Source: Micrococcales bacterium UBA7469 (GTDB lineage Bacteria; Actinomycetota; Actinomycetes; Actinomycetales; Microbacteriaceae). From it: a stretch of DNA of 15,677 nt. Positions 13,065-15,677 of this stretch are shown here, piece by piece. Below the pieces are notes generated by a model that saw nothing but the letters and a program-made list of their open reading frames with translations, was not told the origin of the DNA and made no database searches. The stretch is taken from contig DLPB01000032.1 in assembly GCA_002479805.1 (NCBI GenBank), positions 1-15,677 of the forward strand, written 5' to 3'. Made by a program: the position numbers and the translations under genes. How positions within the stretch are numbered: position 1 is the stretch's first letter; every line of letters begins with the position of its first letter.

Positions 13065-14181
13065 CTGCCCCAACCCAGTTCATGGCAAGCTCAAGCTCAG
13101 CCTGCAGATGCGGAGCCATCTCCTTCTCGAGTTGCTTGCTAACCCAAAGCTCTTTCCAGAGAGACAAAACCCTGAGCTCCCCGGACTTCCGATCGTGCTT
13201 TAGGTCTACTCGCCCAACCAGCCGGTCTTTGTAAAGGATCGGAAGGGTGTAATACCCGTACTTGCGCTTGGGCTCTGGAGTGTAGATCTCGATCATGTAG
13301 TCAAAATCAAAGATTCGCCTGGTTCGATCACGGTGCCAGGTGAGTGGGTCAAACGGGTTGAACAACCTAAGTGGTCGTGCGTAATCAAGCTCTCTGGGGT
13401 TTTCTAGAGTTTCCGGGAGCGCATAGGCCGTCTCAGCCCATCCCTCGACTCTGGCTTCTACCAGCTCGCCACTTTCAACCAACTGTTTGATGTAGGGGCG
13501 GGCCTCGGTCTTGTAAAAGCGGAAGTAGTCGGCAATTTCACCCTCGGTAGCAAGGCCCAGTGCCTTGGCCGAGCGGCGCATCAACTCAAGCTTCTGCTCG
13601 GTCTCTGAGATTTCCAGCCTCGGCATTGCCACCTGTTCCGGCAGGGCGTAAAGCCTTGAGAAGTTAGTGCGACCCGCACTCACCACCTCACCCGCAAAGT
13701 GAAGTCGCTCCAGGATCGTCTTCACCTCGGACCAACCCCACCAGTTACCGGTTCGCTTGTTGGCATCGTGCTCAAACTGCGCAATTGTCATGGGGCCGTT
13801 GTTGGCAAGCTCGGCCTTGATCCATCCGGCGAGCTTGTGGCTAGGTGAGAGGAGCTCCTTAATTCGTTCGCGAGAGCGGTATTCGTTCCTTCGAAATTCG
13901 AATAGATCCCAATCCTGCGGCTTAATCAAAGCCGCGCAGTGGGCCCAATACTCCCTGTAACTTGGAGCACTTCCTGCTCCGAAAGCCTTCGCTTCAAATT
14001 CCTCGAGCTCATAGTTTCCGACTCTTGAGAATGCCGGCATTAGGTGGGCTCTGGCGAATACGTTGACCGAATCGATTTGAAAAAGGTGAAGGGTGTCTAG
14101 GGCTTTATCAATGGAATCGATTGGTTGGTGGATGCCGAGGGAACCAAGCACTATCTCTCTGGCAGCTTGGTTGCTGAGCAT
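13024..14181 (-). CDS. Winged-helix DNA-repair-like protein, YcaQ/AlkX family (HTH_42)
   Basis: 385 aa from ATG 14181. The N-terminal LSNQAAREIVLGSLGI and LHLFQIDSVNVFARAHLM contain the Q-x-D motif (Q35, D37) that in YcaQ/AlkX DNA glycosylases marks the catalytic region. The middle is winged-helix-like and the C-terminal YGYYTLPILYKDRLVGRVDLK is a family hallmark. Characterised YcaQ removes alkylated bases and repairs interstrand crosslinks; the same role here is inference from family. An AGGGG sits 8 nt upstream of ATG 14181. The frame extends to TTG 14220, a less likely start. The last codons (IPPSRGNWPL) lie inside the rpsN terminator hairpin. Confidence 0.88.
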   Translation of the reverse strand: MLSNQAAREIVLGSLGIHQPIDSIDKALDTLHLFQIDSVNVFARAHLMPAFSRVGNYELEEFEAKAFGAGSAPSYREYWAHCAALIKPQDWDLFEFRRNEYRSRERIKELLSPSHKLAGWIKAELANNGPMTIAQFEHDANKRTGNWWGWSEVKTILERLHFAGEVVSAGRTNFSRLYALPEQVAMPRLEISETEQKLELMRRSAKALGLATEGEIADYFRFYKTEARPYIKQLVESGELVEARVEGWAETAYALPETLENPRELDYARPLRLFNPFDPLTWHRDRTRRIFDFDYMIEIYTPEPKRKYGYYTLPILYKDRLVGRVDLKHDRKSGELRVLSLWKELWVSKQLEKEMAPHLQAELELAMNWVGAEKLIPPSRGNWPL

Positions 14182-14240
14182 TTTTGAAACCCCTACTTCG
14201 ACTTTGAAAGTGCTCCACAACTCTAATCCGCGTCGTTATT

Positions 14241-14271
14241 GGGCAAGCGGGTAATTGCCCGGTTTGGGCAA
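14241..14271. repeat. GGGCAA/TTGCCC inverted and direct repeats between the YcaQ-like gene and hupB
   Basis: GGGCAA occurs at 14241-14246 and 14266-14271, with its complement TTGCCC at 14255-14260. The central GGGTAATTGCCC is itself nearly palindromic. It sits 60-90 bp upstream of the minus-strand gene and could be an operator for it. No regulator can be named. Confidence 0.4.
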
Positions 14272-14354
14272 ATTTGGTTCGGTTAGCCCTAGAAAGTCCC
14301 AAAAACCGCGTAAATTCGGGGAAAACTCACCCGCAACACGCCGAGTTATGAGCG

Positions 14355-14381
14355 TTGACTTGGTATCTAGCGCTATAGGTT
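14355..14381 (+). promoter_or_regulatory. Likely hupB promoter
   Basis: TTGACT (14355-14360) is followed after 15 bp by TAGGTT (14376-14381), within TATAGGTT. The spacing is a little short. It would place the transcript start near 14388 and give a leader of about 35 nt ending in a strong Shine-Dalgarno. Confidence 0.5.
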
Positions 14382-14422
14382 GATGGAGACATTCCTGTCC
14401 CTAGACGTCCAGGAGGACCAAA

Positions 14423-14695
14423 ATGAACAAGAGCGAGCTCGTAGCAGCAGTCGCAAAGCACACCGGCGAGTCACAGGCCGCTGTTGGCCGTGTTATCGAC
14501 GCAATGTTTGACACCATCGGCGCATCCATCAAGAAGGGTGACAAGGTCACCATTCCTGGTTACCTGAGCGTTGAGAAGGGCCACCGTGCAGCACGCACCG
14601 GCCGCAACCCACAGACTGGTGCAACCATCCAGATCGCTGCAGCAGCAACCGTTAAGGTTTCTGCAGGTAGCAAGCTAAAGGCTGCTGTTAAGTAA
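14423..14695 (+). CDS. hupB: HU-family DNA-binding protein
   Basis: 90-aa histone-like nucleoid protein that binds and bends DNA as a dimer. MNKSELVAAVAKHTGESQ begins the helical dimerisation part. GRNPQTG (60-66) at the tip of the beta arm contains the DNA-intercalating proline P63. It lacks the long lysine/alanine-rich C-terminal tail of mycobacterial and streptomycete HupB. AGGAGG (14411-14416) lies 6 nt before the ATG. Monocistronic, with its own promoter and terminator. Codon use looks like that of a highly expressed gene (frequent GCA, AAG, CGC and ACC). Confidence 0.97.
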   Translation: MNKSELVAAVAKHTGESQAAVGRVIDAMFDTIGASIKKGDKVTIPGYLSVEKGHRAARTGRNPQTGATIQIAAAATVKVSAGSKLKAAVK

Positions 14696-14710
14696 CTAAA
14701 GCTAAACAAC

Positions 14711-14740
14711 AAGGCGGTGGCTCTCGGGCCACCGCCTTTG
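14711..14740 (+). terminator. Rho-independent terminator of hupB
   Basis: AAGGCGGTGG (14711-14720) pairs perfectly with CCACCGCCTT (14729-14738) across an 8-nt loop. The T tract is short (TTT then G, TCTT). It begins 15 nt after the hupB stop. Confidence 0.9.
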
Positions 14741-14754
14741 TCTTAACCAAAAGG

Positions 14755-14760
14755 TAGGGT
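14755..14760 (+). promoter_or_regulatory. Putative -10 element for a leaderless transcript
   Basis: TAGGGT ends 6 nt before GTG 14767. The geometry matches that at the znuA-like gene. No clear -35 is present, and the hupB terminator lies immediately upstream, so a promoter is needed here. Confidence 0.4.
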
Positions 14761-14766
14761 TAGAGG

Positions 14767-15228
14767 GTGAACAATCGCTCTCGCGGATACATCTATGTGG
14801 CTGGCCAGTTACTGCTGCTAGCCCTGCTGTTCACGGCTCCCCGCATGGAAAACCCTTACGGCGAACTCACCTCAATCTTGAGCATTCTTGGTCTTTTGGT
14901 GATGGCGGCCGGAATCGCGATCTTGCTTGCAAGTTTCATGAAATTGGGTAAGTCGCTCACGGCAAATCCCGTCCCAAAAGACGATGCCGAACTGGTCGTG
15001 ACCGGGCTCTATTCAAGGGTCCGTCACCCCATCTATTTCGGGCTGCTGGTACTTGGTTTGGGAGTAGTTCTCGATGCTGGCTACTGGCCACAGATCATTA
15101 TTTGGATCTTCTTGTACATCCAGCTCCACATCAAGGCCAATTTTGAGGAGTACCTGCTGAAACAGAAGTACCCCGGATATGCCGCCTATGCTGCCAAAAC
15201 CCCCAGGTTCTTCCCGAGGTTTAGGTAA
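14767..15228 (+). CDS. Isoprenylcysteine carboxyl methyltransferase-family membrane protein
   Basis: 153 aa with hydrophobic segments at about 8-24, 36-57, 88-102 and 106-120. The C-terminal signature VTGLYSRVRHPIYFG (78-92), then FEEYLLKQKYPGYAAY (126-141) and TPRFFP (145-150), is that of the ICMT/PEMT-like methyltransferase family, where RHP and the EE pair contribute to SAM binding. Bacterial substrates are mostly unknown, and no prenylated partner is evident here. GTG 14767 has no proper Shine-Dalgarno but has a -10-like hexamer 6 nt upstream. The TAA stop abuts the next gene's TTG start. Confidence 0.85.
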   Translation: MNNRSRGYIYVAGQLLLLALLFTAPRMENPYGELTSILSILGLLVMAAGIAILLASFMKLGKSLTANPVPKDDAELVVTGLYSRVRHPIYFGLLVLGLGVVLDAGYWPQIIIWIFLYIQLHIKANFEEYLLKQKYPGYAAYAAKTPRFFPRFR

Positions 15229-15677
15229 TTGACGAAAGATCTAGTCAAACGATCTCTACTTGCCGTCGCTCTGGTCGCACTCGGCTCGGTATTGAGCATC
15301 TTCGTTGCTCTCATCTATGGCGGTGCGATAGATCCGCTTCCGTTTTCTGACCCTGGGCCAGTGGTTCGTTGGGGGAGCCCAATTGCCAAGCTGATCATGA
15401 ACCTGAGCATGGCAGTGACGGTTGGGTCCTTGGTCTTCTCTGCTTATTCAGCCAACGAGTCCGAGAGAAATCAAATTCGACCCGTTGCCGCCTGGGCGGC
15501 ATCACTTTGGTTACTCTCCGGATTCGCATACTTTGTCCTCACCTACCTTTCGGCTTCGGGGACCCAGTTGTCCTTTGGCCCTGAGTTCTCTGAAGGCCTT
15601 TGGCTCTTTGCCACCGAAATTGAACTCGGCGTTCTGCTTGCCTGGAATCTGGTGTTTGCCATGGTGCTGAGTCTGAC
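15229..15677 (+). CDS. CopD-like membrane protein, partial (possibly CopD/CtaG fusion)
   Basis: The frame from TTG 15229 stays open to the window end (149 codons, 3' truncated). The first residues are MTKDLVKRSLLAVALVALGS. Hydrophobic segments lie at about 9-30, 51-70, 83-105 and 125-148. The segment FSDPGPVVRWGSPIAKLI followed by a TM helix is typical of the N-terminus of actinobacterial copper resistance CopD proteins, often fused to a cytochrome oxidase assembly (CtaG) domain; the fusion cannot be tested here. CGAGG (15215-15219) lies 9 nt before the TTG, which directly follows the upstream TAA, so the two genes look cotranscribed. Confidence 0.75.
   Translation, partial: MTKDLVKRSLLAVALVALGSVLSIFVALIYGGAIDPLPFSDPGPVVRWGSPIAKLIMNLSMAVTVGSLVFSAYSANESERNQIRPVAAWAASLWLLSGFAYFVLTYLSASGTQLSFGPEFSEGLWLFATEIELGVLLAWNLVFAMVLSL

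Overview
The window looks like a piece of a small, streamlined actinobacterial chromosome, most likely a Microbacteriaceae relative, possibly of the freshwater Rhodoluna/Aquiluna type. This is inferred from protein style (PdhA/B/C of branched-chain type, CopD/CtaG-like membrane protein, 78-aa L28), from moderate GC, and from very short or overlapping gene junctions. No mobile element, CRISPR array, rRNA or tRNA gene was seen. Almost every base is accounted for by ordinary chromosomal genes.

Layout. (1) 1-289 is non-coding and holds a dense array of same-orientation DnaA boxes directly upstream of dnaB. (2) dnaB (290-1633) is followed by two small membrane-protein genes that run head-on into purB (minus strand) with shared stop codons. 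(3) Divergent from purB is a two-gene unit: a 49-aa protein with a W-x-G motif and a 409-aa alpha/beta-hydrolase-like protein. A minus-strand four-TM 'phage holin 4' type membrane protein follows. (4) 5691-9099 encodes the E1 alpha, E1 beta and E2 subunits of a 2-oxo acid dehydrogenase complex (branched-chain type), without an E3 gene. (5) 9106-12157 is a zinc (or zinc/manganese) uptake operon: substrate-binding protein, ATPase, permease and a Fur-family (Zur-like) repressor, preceded by a Zur-like palindrome overlapping the promoter. (6) rpmB-rpmG-rpsN (12279-13001) encode three ribosomal proteins without zinc-binding cysteine clusters, behind their own promoter and a strong terminator. (7) A minus-strand YcaQ/AlkX-like winged-helix protein has its last codons inside that terminator hairpin. 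(8) hupB (HU) with its own promoter and terminator. (9) An isoprenylcysteine methyltransferase-family membrane protein and the start of a CopD-like membrane protein that runs off the end.

How the parts connect. The zinc operon and the neighbouring zinc-free ribosomal proteins make a zinc-economy neighbourhood, although only the uptake operon shows a visible Zur-like site. Several genes (znuA-like, E1 alpha, the methyltransferase-family gene) have a -10-like hexamer ending 6-7 nt before the start codon, which suggests leaderless transcripts. The most notable items are the DnaA-box array next to dnaB and the WXG-like/hydrolase pair, whose function is not recognisable.
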